Assembly (NCBI RefSeq): GCF_902506425.1
Contig: NZ_LR732488.1
Location: 124,001-188,000 of the forward strand
DNA length: 64,000 nucleotides
Direction of reading: 5' to 3'
Origin: Novosphingobium sp. 9U
GTDB lineage: Bacteria > Pseudomonadota > Alphaproteobacteria > Sphingomonadales > Sphingomonadaceae
Shown here piece by piece: positions 27,698 to 37,152 of the stretch (its first letter is position 1; the number at the start of each line of letters is the position of its first letter). A program made the position numbers and the translations under genes. The notes beneath the pieces are model-generated. The model made no database searches and was not told the DNA's origin. It saw nothing but the letters and a program-made list of their open reading frames with translations.

Positions 27698-28489
27698 TCA
27701 CGTGTTCATCGTCGCAAAGGCGCCGGCGGCGAAGTCCTCTGGAAAGGCCGAGCGTCGCAGGTGATTGCCGCCGTCGACCGGCAGCAGTGCGCCAGTGACG
27801 AAGCACTCGGGCGAGGCCAGCCAGAGGCAGGCCGCGGCGATGTCGTCGGCGGTCGCCCCGCGTTTTAGCGGCACTTCCTTGAGGATCGCCTCGAGCACCC
27901 CTGGGGCAGCGCGGAACGGCTCGGTCATCGGCGATTCGATAAGTGCCGGAACCACGCCGTTGACGCGGATCTGCTTGGCGCCGAACTCGAGCGCGGCGTA
28001 GCGGATCATGGTGTTCGTTGCCGCCTTGGCGCAGGCATAGGCAATCTGCTCGGGGACGACGTGGGTCGAGGCAATCGAGGAGATGACGCTTATCGCACCA
28101 CCCAAGGACATATTCGCCGCAACGTCGCGCACGAAGCAGAACGGCCCGATGTAGTTGACACCCATCGCCTGGATCAGCTGTTCGGGCGCGATCGCCTCCA
28201 TCGTGCCGGCAAGCGGCCAACCGGCGGCGTAGATGCCGATGTCGATCGGGCCGAGCAGTTCGACGCTGCGTGCAACCAGGTGTGCGATCTGCGCGGGATC
28301 AGCGGCGTCGCAGGGGACTGCATGGCCGCCGATGCGCTCGGCCAAGCGCGCCAGCTCGGTCGCGTTACGGGCGGCGACAACGACGCGCGCGCCCTCTGCC
28401 GCGAGCCGCTCTGCCGTTGCCCAACCCGAGCCTCCTTCCGCAGAAGCGCCGACGACGATTGCCGCCTTGCCCTCGAATCGGCGGCTCAC
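27698..28489 (-). CDS. SDR family protein with atypical cofactor loop
   Basis: A 263-residue SDR. The catalytic Ser lies in SSIAST and Tyr/Lys in IAYACAKAAT, and the ending FVTGALLPVDGGN is standard. The nucleotide loop is odd: VGASAEGGSGWATA instead of TGxxxGIG, and YAAGWPL stands where NNAG is usual. This resembles SDR branches with changed cofactor binding. The start overlaps the stop of the upstream SDR (ATGA). Co-transcribed with the P450 and Rieske genes; likely oxidises a hydroxyl made by them. Confidence 0.85.
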   Translation of the reverse strand: MSRRFEGKAAIVVGASAEGGSGWATAERLAAEGARVVVAARNATELARLAERIGGHAVPCDAADPAQIAHLVARSVELLGPIDIGIYAAGWPLAGTMEAIAPEQLIQAMGVNYIGPFCFVRDVAANMSLGGAISVISSIASTHVVPEQIAYACAKAATNTMIRYAALEFGAKQIRVNGVVPALIESPMTEPFRAAPGVLEAILKEVPLKRGATADDIAAACLWLASPECFVTGALLPVDGGNHLRRSAFPEDFAAGAFATMNT

Positions 28490-29412
28490 AACACGCCCTC
28501 ACGCCGTGCCGCTTTGCCGCTATAGCGGTCTTCGACGCCGTCGAGCAGATAGGCGCGGGCAGCAGGCTCGGATAGCCGCTGCGGCGTCCAGCCGTCCGCG
28601 TCGTGCATCGAGCGCACTATCTCGGGATCGGAGTAGAGCCCGACAGTGCCGCCGCCGACGAAGAACGTCTCGCCGTTCGCCGGGCGCGAGGCGTCGCTGC
28701 ACAACCATGCGACGAACTGGCCCACTTGGGCGGGCGGGTTGATCTCGTCGAGATTGACCCAACGATTGCCGTGGATCGGAAAGCCCAGCACGTCCTGCGA
28801 CGTCGTCAGCGTCTCGAACAGCTTCTCCGAGCCCATGTTGGTCAGGGCACGCGGGCGGATCGCGTTGCAGCGCACGCCATACTGCGCCAGCTCGCGCGCT
28901 ACCGACTTGGTAAAGGCAACAATGCCCTCCTTGGCGGCGGCATAGTTCGCCATGCCGAGATGACCGAGGCCGGACTCCGAGGCGGTGTTGACGATCACGC
29001 CGCTGCGCTGGTCGCGGAAGATCGGCGCAGCGTGGCGCGTCGTGGCGAAGTGGCCGGTGAGGTGGACGGCGATGACCGAGTGCCACTCCTCCTCTGTCAT
29101 TTCCGCGATCGACGCCGGCCGGGCAAACCCGGCATTGTTGACGAGAATGTCGAGGCGGCCGAATGCATCGAGCGCGGCCTCGACAATGCGGCGCCCGGCA
29201 TCGAACGAGCCCACATCCTCATGAAAAGCGACCGCTTCTCCGCCAGCCCCGCGGATCATGCGCACAGTCTCGGCGGCGTTGTCCGACCCGCCATCTTGCG
29301 GCGCCAAGTCGTTTACCAGCACCCGCGCGCCATGGGTGGCGAGCGCCAGTGCTTCCTCGCGGCCAATGCCCAGCCCCGCGCCGGTGACGATCGCGACTTT
29401 GCCTCCAAGCAT
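28486..29412 (-). CDS. SDR family oxidoreductase, MFE-2/HSD17B4-like
   Basis: About 308 residues from the ATG at 29412 (GGGAAGGATGCG upstream; the longer frame to 29466 overlaps nothing but has no ribosome site). VTGAGLGIGREEAL, LVNDLAPQDGG, LVNNAGFARP, catalytic SESG and NYAAAKEG are present. The 'NDL' after the second strand and 300-residue length place it with the dehydrogenase domain of multifunctional enzyme type 2 (3-hydroxyacyl-CoA dehydrogenase-like). Similar to the SDR at 57293. It is the third gene of the receptor operon, 47 bases after the P450. Confidence 0.88.
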   Translation of the reverse strand: MLGGKVAIVTGAGLGIGREEALALATHGARVLVNDLAPQDGGSDNAAETVRMIRGAGGEAVAFHEDVGSFDAGRRIVEAALDAFGRLDILVNNAGFARPASIAEMTEEEWHSVIAVHLTGHFATTRHAAPIFRDQRSGVIVNTASESGLGHLGMANYAAAKEGIVAFTKSVARELAQYGVRCNAIRPRALTNMGSEKLFETLTTSQDVLGFPIHGNRWVNLDEINPPAQVGQFVAWLCSDASRPANGETFFVGGGTVGLYSDPEIVRSMHDADGWTPQRLSEPAARAYLLDGVEDRYSGKAARREGVL

Positions 29413-29459
29413 GACGCATCCTTCCCGCCCTGGTGCCGTTATGGTTCCGCTTTCGACGT

Positions 29460-30689
29460 TCACCACTTGAGCTCCAGCGTTTCCACTCCGAACACGAAGC
29501 CGCCGCGGGTGTGCGGCGGCTCTTGCGGCTCCGCGAGTTCGAAAGGCGGGATGCGTGCGAGCAACTCGCGCATCGCGAGTTGCAGCTCGTAGCGCGCGAG
29601 GTTCGCGCCCATGCAGAAGTGCGTGCCAAAGCCGAACGCGGTGTGCCGACCCTGTCGGTCGAACCGGACGGTCTCGGGGGCAGCGAACACCGAGCCGTCC
29701 AGGCTCGCGAGGCCAGTCAAAATGGTCACCCAGTCGCCCTTGCGGATCGTCACACCCTCTATCGTCACGTCCTCCTGCGCTTGGCGCGAGATGTGGACGG
29801 GAGAATGGCGGCGGAGCAGTTCTTCGATGGCCTCGGGGATCTTCCCGGGGTGCGCTCGCAACTCCGCTTGCACCTCTGGATGCGTGGCGAGGTACTGAAA
29901 GTGAAAACCTAGCGAGGCAGTGACGGTGTCGAGCCCGCCAGTGAACAGCACGAAGGCCATGCCCAGCTTATCGTCATCCGACACCGGTGCGCCGTCGATC
30001 TCGGCGGTAGCGATGCGGCTGGCGATGTCATGCCGCGGGTTGGCGGCGCGCTCTTTCAGCAGCGCCCGCAAGAATGTCGCGATCGACTGCGCGCCGGCGG
30101 CGTTCTCGGCGAGGTCGGACGAATGCAGAAGCTGGCGGACCCACTCCAGGAATGTCTCGCGCGGATGGCCGGCAAGGCCGAAAATCTCGAGGAACACCGA
30201 GATCGGGAACGGTATCGCGAACTCCTGCACGAAGTCGCAGCCGCTCTTCGCTGCCAGCGGCTCTATCAGGTCGAGCGCGACGGTGCGGATGCGATCTCCC
30301 AAGGCCTCGACTGCCGGTTGCGAGAACCAAGGGTTCATCAGGGCGCGGAACTTCCCGTGATCGGGCGGGTCCATCTCGATCGGGCCGAACCGCCAGGTCT
30401 CGCCGATCAGCTGCGAGAACTCGGTCTGGTTGCGCGCCGAGAACAGCTTGGGACGCGAGAGCACCATGCGGATGATCTCGGCACGCGTCGGCAGCCAGCT
30501 CTGGCCTTTGAGCGGATTGCACAAGTTATAGACCAGCGGCGGCTCTTCGCCGACCCGGCGTATGAACGCGAAAGGGTCGCGTGCCATCAGCGGGTCGTTG
30601 AAGTAGTCGATCCGGCGAATGAGCTCGGGTGGCACGTGGGCGGCCACGGGCCGCCCATGGAAGTCCCTGAGCCCGGGATCAAGGGTCAT
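29460..30689 (-). CDS. Cytochrome P450
   Basis: A soluble bacterial P450 of 409 residues. Start at 30689 follows AGGAGAGGCCGCA. The oxygen-activation helix reads LFTGGLDTVTAS, the ExxR motif is EELLRRHS, and the heme loop is FGFGTHFCMGANLA with the Cys ligand at about 359. SQLIGETWRFGPIEMDPPDHGKFR-type substrate-region sequence (DPPDH) is typical of class I bacterial P450s. No ferredoxin or reductase gene is adjacent. It is the second gene of the operon headed by a TonB receptor, 14 bases after it, so it likely acts early on the imported substrate. Confidence 0.93.
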   Translation of the reverse strand: MTLDPGLRDFHGRPVAAHVPPELIRRIDYFNDPLMARDPFAFIRRVGEEPPLVYNLCNPLKGQSWLPTRAEIIRMVLSRPKLFSARNQTEFSQLIGETWRFGPIEMDPPDHGKFRALMNPWFSQPAVEALGDRIRTVALDLIEPLAAKSGCDFVQEFAIPFPISVFLEIFGLAGHPRETFLEWVRQLLHSSDLAENAAGAQSIATFLRALLKERAANPRHDIASRIATAEIDGAPVSDDDKLGMAFVLFTGGLDTVTASLGFHFQYLATHPEVQAELRAHPGKIPEAIEELLRRHSPVHISRQAQEDVTIEGVTIRKGDWVTILTGLASLDGSVFAAPETVRFDRQGRHTAFGFGTHFCMGANLARYELQLAMRELLARIPPFELAEPQEPPHTRGGFVFGVETLELKW

Positions 30690-30703
30690 TGCGGCCTCTC
30701 CTG

Positions 30704-32923
30704 TCACCACTTGTAGCTCGCGCGCACACCGTAGGTGCGCGGCTGCGCTACCGACTCGTTGGCGTTGAACGGTGCGAGCGTCGAGCGGTCCTCGTAGTAG
30801 CGCTCATCGGCAAGATTGTTGCCGAAGACGCTAAGTTGCCAGGTTTCGTCGGCTGGGCCGAAGTCGATGCTGGCATTGATCATGGTCACTGCGGGCTGAC
30901 GGTCGAGCCGAAGCGGGCCACCGGCGCCTGGGAAGAAGTCGTAGCCGTCGGTGTAGCGCACCAAGCCGTTCAGGCCGATCGCATAGGTGTCGCCGATCGG
31001 CATAGAGGCATCGAGACCGATGAAGCCAGTCCATTTGGGCGAACGCGGCAGCGGCGATCCCGAGAGATCCTCGAACGACTGGAACAACCCCACCCCCGGA
31101 TCGAAGTCGACGACCGATGCATCCTCGAATGACTTGTACTTGGCCTTAAGGTAAGAGCCCCCGCCGAAGAACCTCAAGTTCTTGTTGAGCGAATAGCTGC
31201 CTTCCAATTCGACGCCGCGCCCGTCGGCTGAGGCGGCGTTCTGCACGACGGTACCCCCCGCGTCGATGTTGGCGACGGATACCTGCACGTCGGTGTACTT
31301 GTAGTAGAACGCCGCGAGCGAAAGCCGCAGGCTGCCGTCAGGTGAGCGATACTTCGCGCCAATTTCGTAGTTCTTGATCTTTTCTGGCGCAACGGCGATT
31401 TGCGGCGCGAAGGTGGGCGTGTTGTAGCCGCCAGCGCGGAAGCCCTTGTTGAAGCTGGCGTAAAGATTGACCGTGTCGAGGTCGTAGGCGATCACAAAGC
31501 GAGGGGTGACACTGCGGAAACTGACAGACTGTTTGAAGCTGGGAGGCGTGACACCGCCGCCGAAGCCGATGACAGCCGCGAGATTGGCATCCACATCAAT
31601 GTCACGATGATCGTAGCTGTAACGAGCGCCGCCGGTGAGCGACAGGCGCTCGGTCGGGCGCAAGGTCAACTCGGCGAAGGCGGCAGCGGATCGAGTACGG
31701 ACGTCTTGGCTGGAGAAGGGCTGCTCCCCCACTGCAGCCTCGATCGGAGCAAAGGCGAGGCCATTAGGGTTCGACCGTGCATAGCCAAGGTCATCGAGGA
31801 AACTCGCGCCGAACAGCACATCGTACCAGCCATGGGTTTCGGTCGATACGGTGAAATCCTGTGTCCACGTCGTACCGCCGACATCGTTGGCAAAGGCGAA
31901 CAGCGGAATGTCGGTGCCGTCAGCATCGAGGATCGAGTTGGTGACCTTGAGTTTGCGATAGGCGGTGACGCTGCTGACGTTGAGGCCGTCGAACTTGCCC
32001 TCAATGCTCAGATTGACGCTTGTGCCCTTGTTGATGAGGTCTACGTCGACATCGTTGTAGACGGAGTAGGGATCGCTGGTGCTACTGCCACCTAACGCGC
32101 ATGCAAGGCACCCCGGGGCCGTGAGACGGCCGCGCACGGCGAAGGGATTCTGCAGCTTCTGGCGGTTATGGTCGACGGTGAGTTTGGCGGTGACCTCGCT
32201 TGTAGGTTTCCACAGCAGCTTGCCGCGAAGGGCGTATGTGCGATTGCCCTTGGCATCGTCGCCGGTCGCCAGGTTGTGCACCCAGCCGTCGCCGCGGCGA
32301 TAGCGCCCGGCGAAGCGGACCGCGAGCGTATCGCTCAACGGGAAGTTAGCGACGGCCTCGCCCATCGCCTGTTCGTAGTTACCGTATTCGGCGGTGACAT
32401 GACCTTCGGTTTCGAAGGTAGGGTCAGCCGAACTCAGCAGAATGACACCGCCGGTGGCATTGCGCCCGTAGAGCGTGCCCTGAGGGCCTTTCAGCACCTG
32501 GATTGTGCCGGGATCGAGCAGGTCGAAAATCACGCCCTGCGTACGCTGAAGGTAGGAGCCGTCGACATAGACGGCGACGGGTGATTCAAGCCCGGCCTGA
32601 GGATAGCTGGCGCCAATTCCACGGATGTAGCTTTGCGAGAACCCGAGACCTGTATCGAATACCACACTTGGGGTGAGCGCGGCGATCTCGTCCACCGATT
32701 TGAGGTTGAGGTCCGTTACGATCTGCGCGGTGACTGCTGTCACTGCCACAGGGACCTTCTCCAAAGCTTCGGCGCGGCGCTGTGCGGTCACGACGATTTC
32801 GCCCGGTGCCGAAACGCCATCGGCTGCTTGGGGCGTTCCCGCGTCCTGCGCCTGTGCGAGGGTCCCCACGGCAAGTGCTGCGGCGCCGGCTCCGATTGAA
32901 AGCAGGATCTTCTGATAGCCCAT
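30704..32923 (-). CDS. TonB-dependent outer-membrane receptor
   Basis: A 739-residue receptor. Signal peptide MGYQKILLSIGAGAAALAVG ends near TLAQAQ; the plug begins EIVVTAQRRAEALEKVPVAV and contains LLDPGTIQVLKGPQGTLYGRNATGG. The beta barrel ends with the aromatic-terminated VRASYKW. ATG at 32923 is preferred over 32932 because AGGAGG sits eleven bases before it. The receptor imports a substrate through the outer membrane using TonB; siderophore use is not required in sphingomonads, where such receptors often accompany catabolic genes. It heads the eight-gene operon to 22248. Confidence 0.93.
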   Translation of the reverse strand: MGYQKILLSIGAGAAALAVGTLAQAQDAGTPQAADGVSAPGEIVVTAQRRAEALEKVPVAVTAVTAQIVTDLNLKSVDEIAALTPSVVFDTGLGFSQSYIRGIGASYPQAGLESPVAVYVDGSYLQRTQGVIFDLLDPGTIQVLKGPQGTLYGRNATGGVILLSSADPTFETEGHVTAEYGNYEQAMGEAVANFPLSDTLAVRFAGRYRRGDGWVHNLATGDDAKGNRTYALRGKLLWKPTSEVTAKLTVDHNRQKLQNPFAVRGRLTAPGCLACALGGSSTSDPYSVYNDVDVDLINKGTSVNLSIEGKFDGLNVSSVTAYRKLKVTNSILDADGTDIPLFAFANDVGGTTWTQDFTVSTETHGWYDVLFGASFLDDLGYARSNPNGLAFAPIEAAVGEQPFSSQDVRTRSAAAFAELTLRPTERLSLTGGARYSYDHRDIDVDANLAAVIGFGGGVTPPSFKQSVSFRSVTPRFVIAYDLDTVNLYASFNKGFRAGGYNTPTFAPQIAVAPEKIKNYEIGAKYRSPDGSLRLSLAAFYYKYTDVQVSVANIDAGGTVVQNAASADGRGVELEGSYSLNKNLRFFGGGSYLKAKYKSFEDASVVDFDPGVGLFQSFEDLSGSPLPRSPKWTGFIGLDASMPIGDTYAIGLNGLVRYTDGYDFFPGAGGPLRLDRQPAVTMINASIDFGPADETWQLSVFGNNLADERYYEDRSTLAPFNANESVAQPRTYGVRASYKW

Positions 32924-33024
32924 GATATGCATCCCCTCCTTACTTTTTATTCGCGGGCAGGGTCGAGAGCCGGGGCTCGCATGACCACGTCAGAGCGAGT
33001 CTGACCGCCAATCTGTTATGCTAG

Positions 33025-33031
33025 CGTACTA
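33025..33031. promoter_or_regulatory. CRTACTA motif upstream of the receptor operon
   Basis: CGTACTA in the context TAGCGTACTAATATGC, about 100 bases upstream of the receptor start. One of eight similar sites in this window. Confidence 0.45.
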
Positions 33032-33077
33032 ATATGCAGCGGATTGTGGCTGTCAACACTATCCTGCGATTTGTCGT

Positions 33078-33935
33078 TCAAGTTGTTTCGCGCGGGACTT
33101 TGCCGGTGATCCGGGAGGGCATGCCGGCGGGATTGCCCTCAATCCCGAACAGCTCGCGATTATGGTAGTGGCAGACCTGGTGCATTTGGAACGCGGCTTC
33201 GAGCGCCTGCATCTGCCCCTGGGCGTCGATCGCTGCGTTGACGGCCTGTTTCACTAGCTTTGCCGCAAGGACCGGCTGCGCTGCGATGCGAACCGCCATC
33301 TCAAGCGCCGCATCGGGAAGGTCTTTGCGCGAGACCACGCGGTTGACCATGCCCATCTGCTCGGCCTCCCGCGCACTCCAGGCCGCGGCGGTCAGCAGCA
33401 ACTCCTTGGCTTTGCGGTGGCCCAGCTCCCACGGGTGAGCGAACCATTCGACCCCACATACGCCCATTTCTACGACCGGATCGCAGAAGCGCGCGTCCTC
33501 AGCGGCGATGATGATGTCGCACGCCCAAGCAAGGATCAGCCCGCCAGCGACGCAGTTTCCATGGACTTGCGCAATTGTCGGCTTGGCCAGGTTGCGCCAT
33601 CGAGTGGTGAGCTCAAAGAAAAGCTCCCGCTCGCGCGCGATATAGGCGTGCCCACCCTCTCCATCGAAGCCCGACCAGGTCCCCCGCGCTTCGAAGCGCT
33701 CGGCGGGTTCTGCCGAGATCTGCGCGCGCAAGTCATGCCCAGCCGAGAAGTCGGGACCTTCGGCGGCAAGAATGATTGCGCGTATTGAGTCGTCTCGAAG
33801 GCAATGGGTGAACGCATCGTCGAGCCGGTACAGCAGATCGAGGTTCTGCGCGTTGCGCGCGCGTGGACGGTCCAGCACAACGCGCGCCACGCCTTGTGCC
33901 GGATACTCGATCCGAACTTCCAATGCCGCCGTCAT
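33078..33935 (-). CDS. Enoyl-CoA hydratase/isomerase family protein
   Basis: A 285-residue crotonase-fold protein. RVVLDRPRARNAQNLDLLY and GPDFSAGHDLRAQ (oxyanion loop) are typical, as is HGNCVAGGLILAWACDIIIA. The first catalytic Glu position of hydratases is Leu here and the second region reads CDPVVEMGVCG, so simple hydration is not certain; some members are hydrolases or isomerases. It is divergent from the MarR gene and transcribed toward the receptor operon, with a 154-base gap. Start at 33935 chosen for the GGGGA five bases upstream. Confidence 0.87.
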   Translation of the reverse strand: MTAALEVRIEYPAQGVARVVLDRPRARNAQNLDLLYRLDDAFTHCLRDDSIRAIILAAEGPDFSAGHDLRAQISAEPAERFEARGTWSGFDGEGGHAYIARERELFFELTTRWRNLAKPTIAQVHGNCVAGGLILAWACDIIIAAEDARFCDPVVEMGVCGVEWFAHPWELGHRKAKELLLTAAAWSAREAEQMGMVNRVVSRKDLPDAALEMAVRIAAQPVLAAKLVKQAVNAAIDAQGQMQALEAAFQMHQVCHYHNRELFGIEGNPAGMPSRITGKVPRETT

Positions 33936-34079
33936 CCTGTTCCCCGTCACCTTGTTGATGCCGCCGAAAGCGAGTGTTCCGCCAATGAGATGGTACGCAA
34001 GCTTGCAATCGACGCGGTGAGGCTATACCGCTCTTTTTTGTAAAGCAAGTTGTCCTAACGATAAGGGGCAGTGACAGTG

Positions 34080-34616
34080 ATGGCAGAACGATCCGGCGCT
34101 GGGTATGCAACCGGGAAAGCGGAAGGGGCTGATGCGGCTGAGATGGTTGCAGCGACCCAGCAGGCCAAGCGTGACTTGCGCCTCAACTTCCTGATCCAGG
34201 ATGTCGCGCATCTGCAGCTCAGCTACTTTGACCGGTTCATGCAGCCGCTCGGCATCACTCGCTCTCAGTGGGAAGTCGTGATGTTCGTGTCTCGGCGCGA
34301 GGGAGCGAACCAGTCTGAACTCGCCTCCATGCTCGACATGAGCCGCGTCAACCTTGGCTCGTTGCTCGACAAGTTGGAAGCAGGAGGGTTCCTGCGCCGC
34401 AAACTACACCCGAACGACGGACGCGCCAAGTGCGTCTACCTGACTGACAAGGGCAACGGCATCGTCGAACAGATCCGGGCCCATCAAGAGGAATACAACG
34501 GCATCGTCCTGGCCGACCTCAAGGGGTACGAACGGGACATGATGATCGACCTGCTCAAACGGATGAAGCACGCGATGCAGGAAGCGCCGCAGCAGGCGCT
34601 GAACCAGGCCGCCTGA
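34080..34616 (+). CDS. MarR family transcriptional regulator
   Basis: A 178-residue winged-helix regulator. The core is LPLGITRSQWEV-like (MQPLGITRSQWEVVMFVSRR), NQSELASMLDMSRVNLGSLL as recognition region, and GFLRRKLHPNDGRAKCVYLT as wing. ATG at 34080 lies eleven bases after AAGGGG; a GTG at 34071 is too close. It is divergent from the hydratase gene and co-oriented with an acyl-CoA ligase operon, so control by an acyl-CoA or aromatic-CoA ligand is likely, by analogy with other CoA-responsive MarR proteins. Confidence 0.9.
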   Translation: MAERSGAGYATGKAEGADAAEMVAATQQAKRDLRLNFLIQDVAHLQLSYFDRFMQPLGITRSQWEVVMFVSRREGANQSELASMLDMSRVNLGSLLDKLEAGGFLRRKLHPNDGRAKCVYLTDKGNGIVEQIRAHQEEYNGIVLADLKGYERDMMIDLLKRMKHAMQEAPQQALNQAA

Positions 34617-34664
34617 ACCATCGGGAACAAATCGAAGGGCAAGCCACGGAGGGGAAGGGTGACC

Positions 34665-36296
34665 ATGACGCAAGTGCAAGCAGGGGCGGTCGGGCCGGAT
34701 GGCCTGCGCATCGGGCTCGGAACATCGGCGACGATGCCGTTCGGACATGCCGGCATTGGCGACCTCGTGGCGAACCTTACCCTATCAGGTGATCGCGCTG
34801 CGCTTGTCGATGCGGCGGGTACGCTGACGTACGCGCAACTGGCAGACAGGCTTGCGCGTGCGAGCCGGGGCTTGCAGGGGCTCGGGATCGGCCCCGGCGC
34901 GGTGGTCGCCGCCAGCGCGGCCAACGGTAATGACCTGATCATAGCCTTTCTCGCGGTCCAGCGGCTGGGCGCGCTTTGGGCAGGGGTAAACCGCTTCCTC
35001 GCCTCGCCGGAACAACTCGCCCAGCTTGATCTCGTTCGCGCGACGCATCTGCTGGCCGAGCCCTCGGTGATCGAGCGGCTGGCCGCAGCCCGCGCTGATG
35101 CAACCTGGCGCAACTGCTCGATCGGCGATCCCGACAGTGATTTCGCCCGCATTGTCGCGCAGGCGGCGCCCGCGCCTATTGGATTGCCGCAAGTGGATGT
35201 GCATGCGCCCGCCGCCATCGGCTTTACCAGCGGCACTACTGGTGACCCCAAAGCGGCGGTCCATTCGCAGCATACCATGATGACCTTCGTGAATGGCTGC
35301 CTGCACGGCGATCTGGGCGGGCAGTGGCGGCCAGGCCTGGTGCGCAGTCACCCGATTCCGCTGACGATCCTTAACGGCATGATCTATGGACCGATGGTTG
35401 CGCTGGCGAGCGGCGGCACCTTTGTGTCGATGGATCGAACCGACGCGGCGGGTATTGCCGATTGGATCGTGCGCGCCGGCGTGCAGACGATCAACTGCAC
35501 GCCCACAACAGTGCGCGACTGGCTGGTCAAGCCCGAGCTTGCCAACGTGACGCTGCCCTCGCTCGAAGTGGTTGCGGTCGGCGCCGCGCCGATCGAGGAT
35601 ACCATCCGGCAGGTGTTCCTGGATCGCTTCGGTTTCGAGATCGTGGCTGACTACGGCATCAGCGAGTCGCCCTGCAGCATGGCCTCCAGCCGGCCCGAGC
35701 ATCGCCCCCCTGAGAACAGCGTGGGCCAAGCGCATCCATTCCTCAGGATTGCCATACTGGACGATGAAGGCGCGTCGGTCGCCAATGGGGAAGTGGGCGA
35801 ACTCTGCGCCGGCCCATGCGAGGACGGGCCTTGGGCCGGTGTTTACAGCGCCATGCTGGGCTACCTTCACGCACCCGCAGCCACTCGGGCCACCTTCCAC
35901 GGCGCTTGGCTGCGCACCGGCGACATGGCGCGAATGGACGAGGCGGGTAACATCACCATCGTCGGTCGGCGCAAGGAAATGATCTTGCGCGGCGGCGCCA
36001 ACGTTTACCCCGCCGAGGTCGAGCGAGTGCTTAATGGCCACCCCGCCGTGGCTGAGGCCGTAGTCGCCAGCCTGCCCGATGCACGCCTCGGCGAAGTGGT
36101 CGCGGCATGGGTTCTTCCCAAGGCTAAGCACGAGGGAGGCACCCGCCTGCGCGCGGACTTGCAGGCCTACGCACTAGCGCGGCTCGCGAAGTACAAGGTA
36201 CCGGAGCGCTGGTTCATCGTCGATGATTTCCCGCGCAACAGCATGAACAAGCCGCAAAAGGAGCGCCTGCGATCGCTCGCTTGCGAGCCGCTGTGA
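34665..36296 (+). CDS. Acyl-CoA synthetase (AMP-dependent ligase)
   Basis: A 543-residue ANL-family ligase. The phosphate loop FTSGTTGDPKAAVH, the GISESPCS segment, LRTGDMARMDEAGNI and GRRKEMILRGGANVYP define the family. The C-terminal lysine lies in NSMNKPQKERL. It makes acyl-AMP and then acyl-CoA. Start at 34665 has GGAGGGG ten bases upstream. First of three enzyme genes after MarR, followed by a crotonase and a kinase-fold protein. Likely primes a carboxylic acid for the degradation pathway; chain type unknown. Confidence 0.93.
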   Translation: MTQVQAGAVGPDGLRIGLGTSATMPFGHAGIGDLVANLTLSGDRAALVDAAGTLTYAQLADRLARASRGLQGLGIGPGAVVAASAANGNDLIIAFLAVQRLGALWAGVNRFLASPEQLAQLDLVRATHLLAEPSVIERLAAARADATWRNCSIGDPDSDFARIVAQAAPAPIGLPQVDVHAPAAIGFTSGTTGDPKAAVHSQHTMMTFVNGCLHGDLGGQWRPGLVRSHPIPLTILNGMIYGPMVALASGGTFVSMDRTDAAGIADWIVRAGVQTINCTPTTVRDWLVKPELANVTLPSLEVVAVGAAPIEDTIRQVFLDRFGFEIVADYGISESPCSMASSRPEHRPPENSVGQAHPFLRIAILDDEGASVANGEVGELCAGPCEDGPWAGVYSAMLGYLHAPAATRATFHGAWLRTGDMARMDEAGNITIVGRRKEMILRGGANVYPAEVERVLNGHPAVAEAVVASLPDARLGEVVAAWVLPKAKHEGGTRLRADLQAYALARLAKYKVPERWFIVDDFPRNSMNKPQKERLRSLACEPL

Positions 36297-36327
36297 TCAC
36301 GCGCTGACCGGCAATTCGGGAGAGATC

Positions 36328-37152
36328 ATGACCACCATAAACGAGAGCGCGAGCATTCTGTCGGACATGAACGACGGCCTGCTCACCATTACCTTTAACC
36401 GGCCTGAAGCGGGAAACCCGATCCGCTCGGACGACGTGCCGCTCTTGGTCGACCTGTTCGGCAAGGCGCAAGCCGACCCGGCGGTGCGGGCGATCCTGGT
36501 ACGGGGGAACGGGCGGCATTTCTCCTCGGGCGGTGACCTTGCCGATTTTGCAGCCAAGCTCGAGGGGCCGCGTGAGCAGATCCAAGCGGACTTCGCGCGG
36601 CGGCTGGAGGGGGCTAACCGGCTCGCCGCCGCAGTGATAGGGTTCGATCGCCCGCTCGTGGTCGCCATGCGCGGCGTCGCCGCTGGCGGGGGACTGGTGT
36701 TCCCGCTCGCCGCCGACCTGGCGATCGGCGATCCGAGCGCCCGCTTCTTGTTCTCGCACCAGCGCGTCGGACTTAGCCCGGATACCGGCGTGAGCTACTT
36801 GCTGCCGCAAGTCGTCGGCTTGCGCCGCGCTCGTACACTGATGCTGACCGCGGCACGTGTCGATGCCGAGGAGGCGATGCGCTATGGCCTGCTCAACGAA
36901 ATAGCGGCCAACGAGGGCTTCGATGAGCGCGTGGAGTCGGCAGCTCGCGCCATGGCGCAGCTCGCCGGGCTGGCGGCGAAGAATGCCAAGCGGCTCGCCA
37001 ATACCGCCGGTAGCGTCAGCCTTGCCGAGCACTTGGCCGCTGAGCGCGACGCTATCGTCGCCTGCGTCGCGCAAGATGATTTCGGCGAAGGCGTGCGAGC
37101 CGCGCTTGAGCGGCGCGTGCCATGCTTCGGCAGCGCGGGAACGATGGCATGA
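36328..37152 (+). CDS. Enoyl-CoA hydratase/isomerase family protein
   Basis: A 274-residue crotonase with HFSSGGDLADF as oxyanion loop, AMRGVAAGGGLVFPLAADLAI and HQRVGLSPDTGVSYLLPQVV. The usual first catalytic Glu is replaced (GGGLVFPL), while an Asp in SPDTG occupies the position used by isomerases and dehalogenase-like members. It may therefore isomerise double bonds rather than hydrate. It lies 31 bases after the ligase and overlaps the next gene by four bases (ATGA). Confidence 0.87.
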   Translation: MTTINESASILSDMNDGLLTITFNRPEAGNPIRSDDVPLLVDLFGKAQADPAVRAILVRGNGRHFSSGGDLADFAAKLEGPREQIQADFARRLEGANRLAAAVIGFDRPLVVAMRGVAAGGGLVFPLAADLAIGDPSARFLFSHQRVGLSPDTGVSYLLPQVVGLRRARTLMLTAARVDAEEAMRYGLLNEIAANEGFDERVESAARAMAQLAGLAAKNAKRLANTAGSVSLAEHLAAERDAIVACVAQDDFGEGVRAALERRVPCFGSAGTMA

